Of a stretch of 64,000 nt of DNA, positions 11,906 through 23,543 are shown piece by piece. The DNA comes from Cololabis saira. Its lineage: Eukaryota > Chordata > Actinopteri > Beloniformes > Belonidae. How positions within the stretch are numbered: the first letter of the stretch is position 1; every line of letters starts with the position of its first letter. Below the pieces are notes generated by a model. That model did no database searches. It had not been told where the DNA came from and worked only from the letters and a program-made list of their open reading frames with translations. Made by a program: the position numbers and the translations under genes. The stretch spans positions 10,138,863-10,202,862 of the forward strand of contig NC_084587.1 in the NCBI RefSeq assembly GCF_033807715.1. The letters run 5' to 3'.

Positions 11906-12585
11906 GTGGGCATGTTCCCATCAGCTCCTCGAGCAACACGTGACCTAATGCTCCGTCCATGATTTTATGCAGTCGGTAGTTTAACCCTACACATCTCAGA
12001 TTGTATCAGGCGCCTTCTGATACAACAAACACCAACAATACACGCCCATACCATAACACGCCTCCACCGTGCTTCACACACGTCCTCTGCTTTGGAGCCG
12101 TTAGACTTTTCTCTTCCAATTATTCTGATCCGGTTCCAGAGGATGGAGGACGTAGTTTTTATGTGTTGTGAAGCTTCTGTACTCACATGAGGACGAGTAT
12201 TGATTGTAGACTAGATTGCCGAGCTCACTGGTCCTTTCTTTTATTTTTAACGGCTCCCGGCTGCTGATTCGGCCACACCTAAGCTTTTTGCTCTTTCTCC
12301 TATAGATGTAAGTCATTTTTATTGTTTCCAGGTTATTGATCGTCTCCTTCATGTGCACCTAGATCACCTTGGACTTTTAATTTGCAGCTCCAATCAAACA
12401 GCTGTCGGACTGAAGTTATTAACTCGATAAAACTCCAGAGCTTTTATTTGCTTTCCTAAATGCTATTTTATTTTATTTTATAAAACCTCTTAAATTAAAG
12501 CTTAAAGTCATCTTCGATGTTTGTATTTGAAACCCACTGTAGTGTATTATAAAAGCAAAAGTATTAAAACGCTGCCATTTCTGGA

Positions 12586-12636
<51 letters not shown>

Positions 12637-13380
12637 TTATTTTATTTGTTTATATTTTAAATTACATTTTATTGGATTATTTTTCAGCTATTTTATTTTT
12701 TATATATGATGCGACTGGAGAGCACTTTTAATTTCGTTGTACATAAGTTATAATGACAATAAAGAACTATTCATCTATCTAAATGTACATTTCTACAAAA
12801 AAAAACAACTAATTGCTAAAAGTAATTATTTGCAATCCAAAGAAAAGCCATTTGCCTACAGACTGTATACATTTGGGTTTAAGTTTATGTAGATCTCACT
12901 TTTTCCCTCTCATCCTGGAATTAATCTAATGAATAAAATAAAAAGATCCCTGAATTCTTTGTGAAATCAGATCTCAATCGAATGCTTTTTCTCCCCCTTC
13001 CGTAACTCCACCCATGTCAGAATCCAGTGAGTTAGTAGAAGAAGACAGAGAAGGCATTTCAATCTCAGATGGTCAATAATGTCTAGCAGCACGCAGTCAT
13101 TGGAGACGAGGAGGATGCAGCACACTGGCTCTCACACAAGAGAGTGTCAACCCTACCTGGGGCAATCTGCCACTAATGTCCTGAAACACTAGTCTACAGA
13201 GAGAACAGAAACAGCTATTGTCAACCTGGTCACTCTCACACACAAACACACACACTCTCATGATCACTTTGGTACAAACTTGCTCACAAATGCAACAGAA
13301 ACAAACCCCAGAAGAGTCTACTCGTGACGGTGATTTGATTGTAGATAATGTGCCGAAATTATCATTTTTTTTAAAGATTC
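11906..13380. other. intron: no gene; (AT)n at 12588-12632 and a LINE-type tail near 12715-12780
   Basis: A minus-strand stretch near 12040-12100 weakly recalls a transposase (KHGGG...VMVW in shifted frames) but is broken. 12715-12780 (GATGCGACTGGAGAGCACTT, then CAATAAAGA) looks like a non-LTR retrotransposon 3' tail. No exon was recognised. Confidence 0.4.
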
Positions 13381-13565
13381 AGTTTAGTGTAAAATAAATA
13401 AAAACGTGGAGCAGCGATGAATCAGAACGGCCCAAACAGTACACGCCTCTGTGGGTTTGATCCGCGCCGTTTCACAGTTGACAACCCACGGGCAAAAAAA
13501 GGAGGAGGGAAAACGTAGGTGACGGGTGACGGGGCAGTGGAGGAGAGAGAGAGAGGCGTACTTAC

Positions 13566-13614
13566 GTAGAGGTCGGCCGCTGCGCCGTAAAAACCATCCT
13601 GATAGGCCATCACA
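13566..13614 (-). CDS. rbfox2: rbfox2 exon e9 (muscle-type C-terminal exon)
   Basis: This 49-nt exon completes a split glycine and encodes VMAYQDGFYGAAADLY. It corresponds to the VVYQDGFYGADLY segment of RBFOX2, the so-called M43 exon, which in mammals is used alternatively to a brain-type B40 exon encoding a VYGNK-type peptide. Compared with the family, V is replaced by MA and two alanines are inserted before DLY. The acceptor is CTCTCAG|TG and the donor CTCTAC|GTAAGT. I found no B40-like exon in the adjacent introns, although a short, diverged one could be missed. Confidence 0.92.
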
Positions 13615-13894
13615 CTGAGAGGGAAACAGACGGCAGAGAAGAGGAGGAAGAGGAGGAGGAGGAGGAGGAGGAGGAGGGAGAGGAGGTAGAGAAGCACACA
13701 GGAGCGGTGGTGGGACGTCCAGACGAAAATGAACAAAAAGAAAAAGATGGGTGTGATGCGCCACCGTGTGGGCAGTGCAAAAAACAACAAACAGGAGTGA
13801 CGGTTACAGGGGGGGGAGGTGAGAAAATAGTGCCAAACAGATTGTGAGAAAGAGAGAGAAGAGAAGAAGGGTGAGATTATTGCACACCGTGCAG

Positions 13895-13900
13895 CATGCA
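13895..13900 (-). promoter_or_regulatory. TGCATG (RBFOX binding motif) upstream of e9
   Basis: Sense-strand TGCATG lies 281 nt upstream of e9 in the 561-nt e8-e9 intron. RBFOX bound upstream of an exon usually promotes skipping and downstream usually promotes inclusion. The motif is seen; its use is inferred. Confidence 0.45.
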
Positions 13901-14051
13901 ACACTAAATACCACCTCTTTGTATATGCTTCACGTGTTACTAGTCAGCCGGGGTGACATCGTTTCATTATAATAAACAAGGAAATGGTATTTCAGCTCAG
14001 CAAAAACCTGTCAAATTCAATAACGCGATGAGAATCTGGTCGAGCGGAGAG

Positions 14052-14057
14052 CATGCA
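14052..14057 (-). promoter_or_regulatory. TGCATG (RBFOX binding motif) downstream of e8
   Basis: Second sense-strand TGCATG in the same intron, about 119 nt past the e8 donor. This spacing is typical of functional RBFOX intronic enhancers. Confidence 0.5.
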
Positions 14058-14175
14058 CGATTACGACTATGACTCGGCTGATAACGGGTGAAGCCGTGCG
14101 TTGGAGGGGAGGCAGCTGGCTAACTTCTGATTACAGTGTGGCGAGTGATGTGCGGCGCCAGCGGCTGGCGTTTAC

Positions 14176-14329
14176 CCCGGGTACGTGGGGATGGCCGGCT
14201 GCGGCACGGCGGCCCGGACCGCGCTGTAGACGGGCCGGGCGCGGCCCCGCAGGTGGGCGCCCCGGAAGGTGGCGGCGGCGGCCGCGGTGGAGGCGGCAGC
14301 TGCCGCTGCCGGGTACGGGAACCCGGGAA
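14176..14329 (-). CDS. rbfox2: rbfox2 exon e8 (C-terminal domain, Ala/Arg-Gly part)
   Basis: This 154-nt exon encodes a completed valine, PGFPYP, an alanine-rich run broken by ST, then [20 protein letters not shown] and [21 protein letters not shown] is an RBFOX signature and carries the RG residues near the nuclear localisation region. Family members read RGRGR(T/A)VY; here it is RGRARPVY. The alanine stretch is longer than in mammalian RBFOX2. The acceptor is GGTTTAG|TT and the donor CCCGG|GTAAAC. The exon is markedly GC-rich, unlike its AT-rich flanks. Confidence 0.93.
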
Positions 14330-14393
14330 CTAAACCGGGACACACAGAAAACACAAACACACACAGCAGAGAGTCACTTCCTTTATTCATCAC

Positions 14394-15112
14394 TAGGCCT
14401 GTGTTGAAAAAATCGATTTCCCAATTCTAAATCGATTCTCATATTAATTCCTAAAAAATGTCTAAAGATCGATTTTTTTTTCTTTTATTTATTTATGTAT
14501 TTTTTTTTTCCATCATTAGATTACAACTTTTGGTTATTTTTTTGTTTATCCCCAAAAAAGGAATATTTTGTTGGACACGAGAATAACTGGTGCCATGTTT
14601 TTGCCTTTAAATATGTTTAAAGGTATGAAAACATTAAAGTGTTAGGTTATAATTGCATAAATTGTCTATATTTCATTACTTTATATACTGTCTTGGGGTT
14701 ACATTTGCAAAAAATGATAAAAACCAAATGCTCAAAAATTAAAAACCAAAATAGACCGAAAATGGAACAAATAAAAACAGAATGTGGGAAAAAAATAAAA
14801 CCGATTTAATCCGTCTCTGTTTCCTCCCTGGATCTGTTTGGTAATTCTGACCCACATGATGTTTCTGAAAGCAGTTCTATCAGCATTCTGGGAGATGATT
14901 GGTCCTTACAGCATCATTAGCTGCCAATACTTGCTGTTTAATCTCAATATAATACTAGTAGTAATATTTTGCAGAACTACAGTCATATAATTCATGCAAC
15001 AGCTCAAAAAACAGTTTTAATAACACTAACCCAAATCAATATCGGAATCGAATCCAATCAAATCTTGATAATCGATTCTGAATCTTAAGAATCGGAATCG
15101 AATCGATTCATG
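14394..15112 (+). mobile_element. hAT-A MITE, copy 1 (right end truncated)
   Basis: It begins TAGGCCTGTGTTGAAAAAAT. It lines up with complete copies but loses the CCAGCCCTA terminus, ending near 15112. It starts 64 bp upstream of e8 in sense. It carries CATGCA at 14993-14998, read as TGCATG in rbfox2 sense. Confidence 0.85.
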
Positions 15113-15184
15113 ACAACGTCGCTTCTGGAGGGAGACGTCCACTTATTCATGTATTAATACATTATTTACTCAAAATAAAGGGAA

Positions 15185-15800
15185 ATAAACTGATTTCACT
15201 TTATTACTGTTGGGGTCAGTAAGTCTGACCAACAACAAACCGGACTGTGCAATAACTTTGTGCAATATTTCACAACACTTATTTATTTTCTATTCATATA
15301 ATTCTATTTATGGCACTGCATTTTTTTTAAAATCTTTTTATCTTTATATGGGTGTTTGAAAAAAAAAAATATATATATATAAATATATATTTTCTGTAAT
15401 GTAAAATTTCATACATTCTGGATTCATTACAAATCACCTGAAATATTGCAAGCCTTTTATTATTTTAATATTGCTGATCATGGCTTACAGCTTAAGAAAA
15501 CTCAAATATCCTATCTCAAAAAATTTGAATATTCTGGGAATCTTAATCTTAAACTTTAAGCCATAATCAGCCATATTAAAATAATAAAAGGCTTGCAATA
15601 TTTCAGTTGATTTGTAATGAATCCAGAATGTATGACATTTTTTGTTTTTAATTGCATTACAGAAAATAAAGAACTTTATCACAATATTCTAATTTTCTGA
15701 GACAGTCCTGTATATGACAATGCTGAATGAGTGAGATGGAGACGTCAATTCCCCCGAGGGAACCTCCCAAAGGGATTAATAAAGTCGTCAAACCTGAATT
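15185..15800 (+). mobile_element. LINE 3' end relic split by Mar-1 copy 2 (15391-15710)
   Basis: 15185-15360 (TGCAATAACTTTGTGCAATA, then a TATTTATGGCACTGC segment) and 15713-15800 (TTCCCCCGAGGGAACC, then AATAAAGTCGTC) look like the 3' end of a non-LTR retrotransposon. Between them sits a left-truncated Mar-1 palindrome ending CAGTCCTG|TA. Confidence 0.6.
15391..15710. mobile_element. Mar-1 palindromic mariner-type MITE, copy 2 (left end missing)
   Basis: It matches copy 1 from TTTTCTGTAATG to the right terminus CTGAGACAGTCCTG followed by TA. The left terminus is replaced by an (AT)n run. Confidence 0.8.
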
Positions 15801-16491
15801 TACATTCAGTTTTCTCACAACAGAAGTGAACTTTTACACAGAATGAAAAGAAGTTTCATGCAGTCCAGTTTGGAATAATTCAATTTACTGATTAATTGTA
15901 ATTCACTTAATCCAATTTTTCTAAGAAAGTCCAGAATCAAAATTCATATCATGCTAATTCATTCACAAAAAACAACAACAACATAAAAATCTGCCTTGCT
16001 AAAGGGCAAAACAGGCTGCAAACCCAGAAAAGTGGAGGTTAATGGCTGAACAGCAGGTACGTTCACATGATCTAATTCATTCATTCATGGTTTTTTATTT
16101 CACACGGTGTTTCTGGGCTCGTGCAGCCTGAGGAGACTCGGGAGCAGAGGTCTGCAGCCGCACTCCTTTTCAATAAATTGGTCATTACTAACACAGGAAT
16201 ACCTTTTTTTAATTTCTAAACACTGCACAAAAGAGAGAAGAGGCTTAAAGCTAGTCAGGGAGGGGAGTAATGCTCCTTCTGCAGCATAAGAGAATGTTCA
16301 CGTGTTCCTCCAAGGGTTATCAAATGCACTTCTAGCTGGTATTAGAAGACATTCTGGATGGACACAACCCATTCTATTCCTATTGCTATATGGAGTTGTT
16401 TTATAGTGGACACCAATATTTAAACTATGAAATAAAACATGGTATCTTGTCAAGATGGGATTTATCTGATGGAATACTTCTTAGGACTGTG
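15801..16491. other. intron sequence, no feature recognised
   Basis: No splice-flanked conserved peptide, transposon terminus or tandem repeat seen. Confidence 0.4.
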
Positions 16492-17263
16492 TTGAAAAAA
16501 ATCGATTTCCCAATTCTAAATCGATTCTCATATTAATTCATAAAAATCGATTCATATGTCTAAAGATCGATTTTTTTATTTATTTATTTATTTTTTCTTC
16601 TTTTATTTATTTATGTATTTTTTTTTTCATCATTACATTACAACTTTTGGTTATTTTTTTGTTTATCCCCAAAAAAGGAATGTTTTGTTGGACACGAGAA
16701 TAACTGGTGCCATGTTTTTGCCTTTAAATATGTTTAAAAGGTATGAAAACATTAAAGTGTTAGGTTATAATTGCATAAATTGTCTATATTTCATTATTTT
16801 ATATACTGTCTTGGGGTTACATTTGCAAAAAATGCTAAAAACCAAATGCTCAAAAATTAAAAACCAAAATAGACCGAAAAAGGAACAAATAAAAATGGAA
16901 TGTGGGAAAAATTAAAACCGATTTCATCCGTCTCTGTTTCCTCCCTGGATCTGTTTGGTAATTCTGACCCACATGATGTTTCTGAAAGCAGTTCTATCAG
17001 CATTCTGGGAGCTGATTGGTCCTTACAGCATCATTAGCTGCAATACTTGCTGTTTAATCTCAATATAATACTAGTAGTAATATTTTGCATAACTACAGTC
17101 ATATAATTCATGCAACAGCTCAAAAAACAGTTTTAATAACACTAACCCCAATCAATATCGGAATCGAATCAAATCGGATCGAATTAAATCTTGATAATCG
17201 ATTCTGAATCTTAAGAATCGGAATCGAATCGATTCTTGACATTTTAATCAATCCCCAGCCCTA
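16492..17263 (+). mobile_element. hAT-A MITE, copy 2 (complete)
   Basis: It begins TAGGACTGTGTTG and ends ATCCCCAGCCCTA with a perfect 8-bp duplication ATACTTCT on both sides. It lies 145 bp downstream of e7 in sense. CATGCA at 17109-17114 gives TGCATG in rbfox2 sense, about 294 nt past the e7 donor. Confidence 0.92.
17109..17114 (-). promoter_or_regulatory. transposon-borne TGCATG downstream of e7
   Basis: RBFOX consensus hexamer on the sense strand inside hAT-A copy 2, about 0.3 kb into the intron after e7. The position fits an inclusion enhancer. Its function is inferred. Confidence 0.4.
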
Positions 17264-17407
17264 ATACTTCTAGAGTTCTGTTTTATGCCTATTTGATGTC
17301 AATTGGAAAGCTTCAAATGAGTATTTTGGGGGGGATTTGTGCCTATAAATAAACAAAACATTAAAAACACCTTAATGTTGATGTGAATAAAGCGAGTTGT
17401 GTCTCAC

Positions 17408-17464
17408 CTGTGTAAAGCTCCGGGCTGTACATGGCTCCAACCATCGGACTCAACTTCCATCCGG
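17408..17464 (-). CDS. rbfox2: rbfox2 exon e7 (post-RRM linker)
   Basis: This 57-nt exon completes a split alanine codon and encodes GWKLSPMVGAMYSPELYT plus one base of the next codon. WKLSP favours RBFOX2 over RBFOX1 and RBFOX3 (WKLNP). The exon is 3 nt longer than the usual 54-nt exon because of the added glycine codon before WKL. The acceptor is GATTACAG|CC and the donor ACACAG|GTGAGA. It joins e6 in the phase that keeps the frame only with the extended e6 end. Confidence 0.92.
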
Positions 17465-18018
17465 CTGTAATCAACAAAAAAAAAAAAAATAACGTTTGAG
17501 CAGCTTTCACTGAAATCAGCAACACACTCTGGTAACTAGTGCATTTTGTCCCAAATATCCTGCTGCTCATTAATAACATTTAAAACCACATAAGTGTTCA
17601 TCTGTGTATGGGCCTCAGAGACATTTTGATTAAATTGACCTTTTGTCAAGCCCCGCCCCCGTTGCTAGGGGGGCTAAAACTGTCGTCTCTCCCGTCCACT
17701 TCCATTGAAAAAATGGGGTTTTATATCACTTTATTTCTAATTAATGTATCAAAGAAAATCAACAGCAACTAGATATAAATAAAAAGAAACACTTGGTTTT
17801 GGGATGAAATGTATTCCTGTGATTCTCTCTGGGTGTCACTTTTCCCAGTGCCCCGAGCACACCGCCTTTATAACCATTATAGGATAAATAAATAAACGGT
17901 TTTGCGGTTGTAGCTATGGGTTCTAGCTGCTGCCGAGCCGACGTTGTTTTGGAAGAAATACGGATCGGATTACTGCCAGCTTGGGGATAAAAATATGCTG
18001 CACCCTTTTGTTCCTTTT

Positions 18019-19676
18019 AAGCTGGGCATACACTGTGCAATATTTTAAATCGTTTGATTCAGCTTCATCTCACACTGCACGAACTAGATTGCGGAGTTCA
18101 AAAGTTCACAGCCCAAGATTTATGGTCCCACACTGTACGACCCGATGCTCGGATGTGACCCGTCTGCTCACACTATAGGATCATAATCCTCCCGTCGGAC
18201 CTCTGTGTACTGGAACTTGAGGCCAGTTTTGGGGCAGGGGTGGGCTGTGTCCACCCAAACGTGCGTCCTGCCCACCCAATCAAAGGTTATGGGGATCCTT
18301 TATTTTTTTATATATATAAAAAAAAGTCCCCAAATATCTGTACTGTTTCTGATTGGGTCGGCACTAGGGGTGGGTATTGGGAAGGACCTCACGATACGAT
18401 ACGCATCACGATACTTGAGCCACGATACGATACACATTGCGATATCCCGATTATGCGATATCCCGATTATTATATTCTACATAGTTCACCGAAAAATTTA
18501 AAAATGCATTACACATCTTAAAATCCAAGTTGTATATATGTACATCAGATGATAGTGATGGATCTTAAAATCCGAGTTGCACGTTCATCAGATTATAGTG
18601 ACAATTCATGGGACAAACTGAGTCAAAACAATGTTTTATTATAACTATACAAGCTAAAGTTACAACATATTTGTATATGTTTTTCATATTATTTACATCA
18701 TATGAAATTAACATTAAATTTAGTATGAGGTTGCTTTAATTATGTGGCAAATGATAATAAACACAAGAAAGATGGTACTAAAACCAAGGACAGGCACAGT
18801 GATCAGTCAGTATAGATATAAATCCATAAATAAATAAACCTCTGTCCATTATTTTTCATTTTTTAAGGACAGGCAATTGTGTTATATAAAAAATAAATTA
18901 TAAAATGAAATAAAACGTGAAATAAAACCGGAGCTCAGTGCAGGGCCCTCCCAGGGTTGGTAGAGAGTGGCAATGCCCAGGACTGTCACTTAGGTAGGAG
19001 CACTGGGTGATATAATGGGAAAAAAATCGGGGATAAAAAAAATAAATAAATAAAAAAATCGATATTCAATTTTTGAATATCGATATTGAATCGGTTGGAA
19101 AAGTATCGCGATATATTGCCATATCGATATTTTTGCCCACCCCTAGTCGGCACTGCGCATCATGTTTAGACACAACAATGAACGCATACCGTAAAAGTTG
19201 TGACTCGGCAGAGGGAAGTGTTCCGAACAGCACAGAGGCTAAAGGCTGATTTATGGTTCCGCGTTACACCAACGCAGACCTACGGCGTAAGGTACACGGC
19301 GATCCGCACCTATGTGGAAATGCAGTCTTTTTTTCTGCTATTAAAACATGATTTGTAATGTGAATTTGCAACACTTAAACTACAAATAATAGTTTTTGAC
19401 GTGACATCAGAGATTGCGCATGGTCTCTGCGAAAGGATGAGGCAAATCGGGTCGTAGCAGGACCAGGATTTCAAACACGCTTGATTTTCTTGCAATCACA
19501 CGATTTGTGATTGGGAGCTCGTTGTGAGGTGTTAATCTCTCGTCCTTACCCCACGTTTACTGCACGAGGCACGAGCAACGATTGGGTCGAAATCCGTCCC
19601 GATCTAAAAAATAGTCGCACGACTGGAAAATCGCTTCAAAACAAGCCGACAATCGCACAGTGTCTGCCCGGCTTTA
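18019..19676. mobile_element. long-TIR DNA element (PIF/Harbinger-like), host to a nested hAT-B
   Basis: Left end TTTTAAGCTGGGCATACACT and right end GCACAGTGTCTGCCCGGCTT are imperfect inverted repeats about 30 bp long. A complete hAT-B sits inside (18365-19146), followed by a fragment of the GGCTGATTTATGGTTCCGCG palindrome (19246-19310). Exact termini and target duplication are uncertain. Confidence 0.55.
18365..19146 (+). mobile_element. hAT-B MITE, copy 2
   Basis: TAGGGGTGGGTATTGGG to GCCCACCCCTA, with a perfect 8-bp duplication GTCGGCAC on both sides. About 100 bp longer than copy 1 through an internal segment around 18540-18630. Confidence 0.92.
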
Positions 19677-19989
19677 CTAATACAAAGTTAAAAAAAAATA
19701 ATCCAGGGATTTAAATTTTGATGCAAGGCAAGTAAAAACTACACTTTTTCCATTAATGTGAACGAGAGAGACATCTGTTTTGTCCAACCGGACATTCTGA
19801 TCCGGATGTCGCAACGAAAAAAGGATTTTTCTGATTGGTCAGTCAGGGACCAATCAGAAAGCTGACAAAGTGTCAATTGGAGAATATAATTTGCAGACGG
19901 CAAAAAAAAAAAAGAAGTGCTTTAGCGCCACCTCGTGGTCGGCTGTGTTATTATATGGAGACACGCTGACTGAAGGTGGCACGTCTGTC

Positions 19990-20695
19990 AAAAGTCAAAA
20001 GTATTCACATTCATTACTCAGGTAGAAGTATAGATACTAGAGTTTAAAAATACTCCTGTAGAAGTTGAAGTATCAACTCAAGTTTTTTACTCAAGTAAAA
20101 GTATAAAAGTACTGGTTTCAAAACTACTTAAAGTATAAAAGTAAAAGTAATGTAAGGGGGAAAAAAGCCATTAAGGAAAAAAGCCATTGAAAATGAATGT
20201 ATCTTAGTATAATGCAAATACATTAAAGAAGCATATATGTGTACTATTGAGCATTAACATGTGTTTCAGAGAGCAGGAGATATGATGACTAGTTGCCTAT
20301 AAGTATTGTAATGGTGCAAAAAGTCAAACTTCAGAGGCATGTTATCATTTATCCTAACCTTTATTGGAATGTACATCCAAGTTTAGTTGCAGGAATCTGA
20401 GGGAACGGATGTAAGAACAAAACTGGACAAGAACATCTGAAACAACCACAACCAAATTCACTCTATCCGGATGGAGCAATTTAACTGGATAGTTTTTATT
20501 TAAAGGCCGAAATTAAATAGAGTAACAAGGCTGTTTTTAAAATGTAAGGAGTAAAAAGTACAGATAATTGTGTGAAAATGTAAGGAGTAAAAGTAAAAAG
20601 TCGTCTGAAAAATAATTACTCCAGTGAAGTATAGATAACCAAAATTTCTACTTAAGTAAGGTAACGGAGTATTTGTACTTTGTTACTTGACACCT
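19990..20695. mobile_element. ACTTAAGTA/ACTTGAGTA-rich DNA transposon MITE
   Basis: Starts near TGTCAAAAGTCAAAAGTATTC and ends ...TTTGTTACTTGACACCTTTG. The interior is dense in ACTCAAGTAAAAGTA-like motifs, resembling the separate hAT copy at 34949-35708. The right end lies 97 bp from the e6 donor. Ends are approximate. Confidence 0.6.
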
Positions 20696-20791
20696 TTGGA
20701 ACTCGTGAGCTTGGAGTTACGGCCTCCGTCTCCTCTGAGCTAGTAACGGTGCCTAAGAGCAACATACGTCTAAGTGAGCAACATGTATTAC

Positions 20792-20879
20792 CGTATGGTA
20801 GCGCTGCGAGGCCTTCTCCGTTGGAGTACGGTGTCGTCATCTTCTTGTTTGTCATCACTCTGGCTGTGGCGTTATTGAC
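20792..20879 (-). CDS. rbfox2: rbfox2 exon e6, 27 nt longer than usual
   Basis: The exon encodes VNNATARVMTNKKMTTPYSN (the RRM C-terminal strand and following linker), then GEGLAALPY and one base of the next codon. The acceptor is GTCCAG|GTC. In known RBFOX genes this exon is 61 nt and ends AACG|GT. Here the sequence after AACG is GAGAAG, so the usual donor is absent. The first usable donor is TACG|GTAATA, 27 nt further on. The frame with e7 is preserved either way. The extra nine residues are predicted from DNA only. Confidence 0.85.
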
Positions 20880-20895
20880 CTGGACACCAGACAAC

Positions 20896-22910
20896 AGGGT
20901 TCAGGGGGGCAGCGTTACACAATCCTGGAGATAAAACGAGCACTCAGGAGCTATGAAAGTGCTGTATAATCACTTTGTGTATTCACAGACTGTAGCGACA
21001 TTCCGCTTGTTTTTTGTGAGGTGTCATTATACTCCTGACAGTTTTTTTTTTTTTTCCTTTTCTTTTTTCCAACTCGAGTTAATACTTGTTTACGAGCAGC
21101 GATTGTATTCGATGCATGCGGTTCTTTTTTTAAAAAGGAGAAAAAACAGAAAATAAGGATCCTGGTGAGTAGTCAGGCAGTTTTTGCACACAAACAAGGC
21201 AACCGTTGGCACACAGAATGAATAAAACGAGATATTTCAGTGCAAATGCATTCAAAAGGAATTAAAATAAATAAAAAAAATAAAAAAAATCATAATCCAA
21301 GACCATTATATTGCTGCGGAAAAAAAGGAGGGAAAAAGAAGGTGAATTAAGCAGCAGATTCATCGGTCGAACACAATGCAAAATAAATAAATAAAAGACA
21401 TCAAATCGAAAGAGTTCATACACAAATAACATACAGCCAGTCTGGAGCGCATTACATCACCAGAGGTGAGCAAAACCAGCCAATCAGCAAGCATCAGATG
21501 CAGCAGGAGACCAATTAAAAAGAAGATTTTAAGCCCTCCTGATCGAATACACGTCATACCAAAGGACGAGGGAGAGGAGGGGGAGAGAACAACAGAGAAA
21601 GGACAGAAATAGAGGGATGCAGAAGGAAGGAGGTGCCAGTCCACGTGAAGAGACAGACAAGCAAAGACACGAGGCAACAGAGAGTGAACGATCCATCCAG
21701 ATGTGCAGTTTCTTCTAAACGAACGATAAGAAAAGGTCCATAAACGTGAACCCGCACGCGTCTGGCCGACGCTGCCTACGCTGGATCTGAGCGCGAGAGG
21801 TGATGGAGGGGTGACGGATGGTTCCAGAGTGAGTACAGAGAGAGAGAAGAGGAGGCTGGATGAGAGGCAGAGAGGATGGGGGATGCAAATATCACTCCTC
21901 AAAAAGAAAAGAAAAAAAAAAGAAAAGGAAAACAATAAATAAATTTAAAAAAAAAAGGAAATTAAAAAAAGAAAGTTCAGACCTCGGCGGTGAAACACGG
22001 CCGGGCGTCTCAGATCAGTGCAACACATCAGAAACAACCACCAGCACACGCAGTCCAGAACCAAAACGCATCAAAAAGTAAAAAATCAACCTCCTCACAG
22101 AAATCAAGGAACACGGAAAAGCTGCTGCCACTGCTAGAAAAGTCTCCTGGGATGATTTCAGGGCTTTCTTCTTTAGTTTCTCCACTTTCTTAATGGTCTC
22201 AGTGTTTGTGTGACGTGAGCAGATTTATATATGTGTATATATATGTGTTTGGGACGCGGACTGTTCATCCACGTGAGAGTGCACACAGCTTTAATTTGAA
22301 CATCAAGCCTGCGCAGCGGCACTTTTTCGACAACAGCCTACAAAAAAGTCAGTACAGGAAGTGATAATCAAGCACCACAGCACGCCATGAGATACAGACA
22401 GCTACCATCCCCTCTCCGGTAAAAAGCTAACATAGCACTCATGCTTCTGCATGCCGTCCAACTAGAGTGCAAGAATGCAGCTATTAGCTGACACATGACA
22501 CAGAGAGATGACATAATAGTACTAATATGGCGTCATACAGATGACCAGAAGAAGAGTAAACCATGCAGGATACAGCTCTGGAAGTAAATGCTGAATGCAG
22601 TTAGAGAGGTGATTGGAATGAAGGCATAAGAAGTGGTAGTCAAAGTCGTTGCACTTGCAGATAGATGCAGTACATTCAGTTATACAAGTGGCCTTTTATT
22701 AAAATGCCATGCGGTCAATGGCTAATCTCGTAATATAGTTTCATTCACCACCTCCCCAATCAAAAATCAATCAATCAATCAATCACAGGATTAGCCAATC
22801 AGGTTCTATCAAATCAATCAATCAATCAATCAAGCTCCCTTCAGCAAAAAAAAAGGAGTCTTTCATTTGGGTGCATTTTATTTTCTTTTTGGGCGGATGG
22901 GGTGGGGGGA
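20896..22910. other. intron between e5 and e6: no gene; AATC repeats
   Basis: A-rich sequence with short (AATC)n runs near 22760-22835 and GA-rich low complexity at 21840-21970. Open frames here are low-complexity (Phe/Ser/Leu or Lys/Arg) and show no domain. Confidence 0.45.
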
Positions 22911-23351
22911 GGGGTCATTCAAAGATGATGCCATGTGTACACAACTTACCGTTGCCAGGGAAACGGCGTGAGGACACGCGAGCAGTTACCGTGGAGACTG
23001 ACAACAACAACAACAACAACATACAAAAATCATCAGGGAAATAGAGAAAAATATATGTAAGAAAGAAAATGATGAACCGAAAACAAAAACGAAAAAAAAA
23101 CAACAAAATAAAAGAAAGAGAGAGAGAGAAAAGAAAAGAAAAGCAAAAAAACAAAAAAGAAACGAGGTAATGAAGAGCAACCCCCACCCTGCGGCAGAGA
23201 GGAAGTGATGTAACAGGTCACATGTCAACAGAACAGTCGCCTACCAAAGGATCAGCCAACAACGTAGCCGCGGAAAACCCACCAGACACAGATCGGAAGA
23301 GTGGAAAAGCAAACAAAAAGGAGAGAAAGAAAAAATCTAGGGACACTAAAA

Positions 23352-23511
23352 ATGATTATACGGAAGAGTATTAGGGCCATGCAGGAGAAAAAATGTTTTG
23401 AGGTGAAGATTTTTTTTTTATTGTGCACTTCGAGAAAAAAGTCGAAATGTCGAGAAAAAAGTCGAAATGTCGAGAAAAAAGTCGAAAAGTCAAGATTAAT
23501 GTTGAAAGAAA

Positions 23512-23543
<32 letters not shown>

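Noticed and set aside
11965..12186. Possible Tc1-type transposase fragment on the minus strand
   Set aside because: HGGG and VMVW-like pieces fall in different frames, with no inverted termini; too weak to call.
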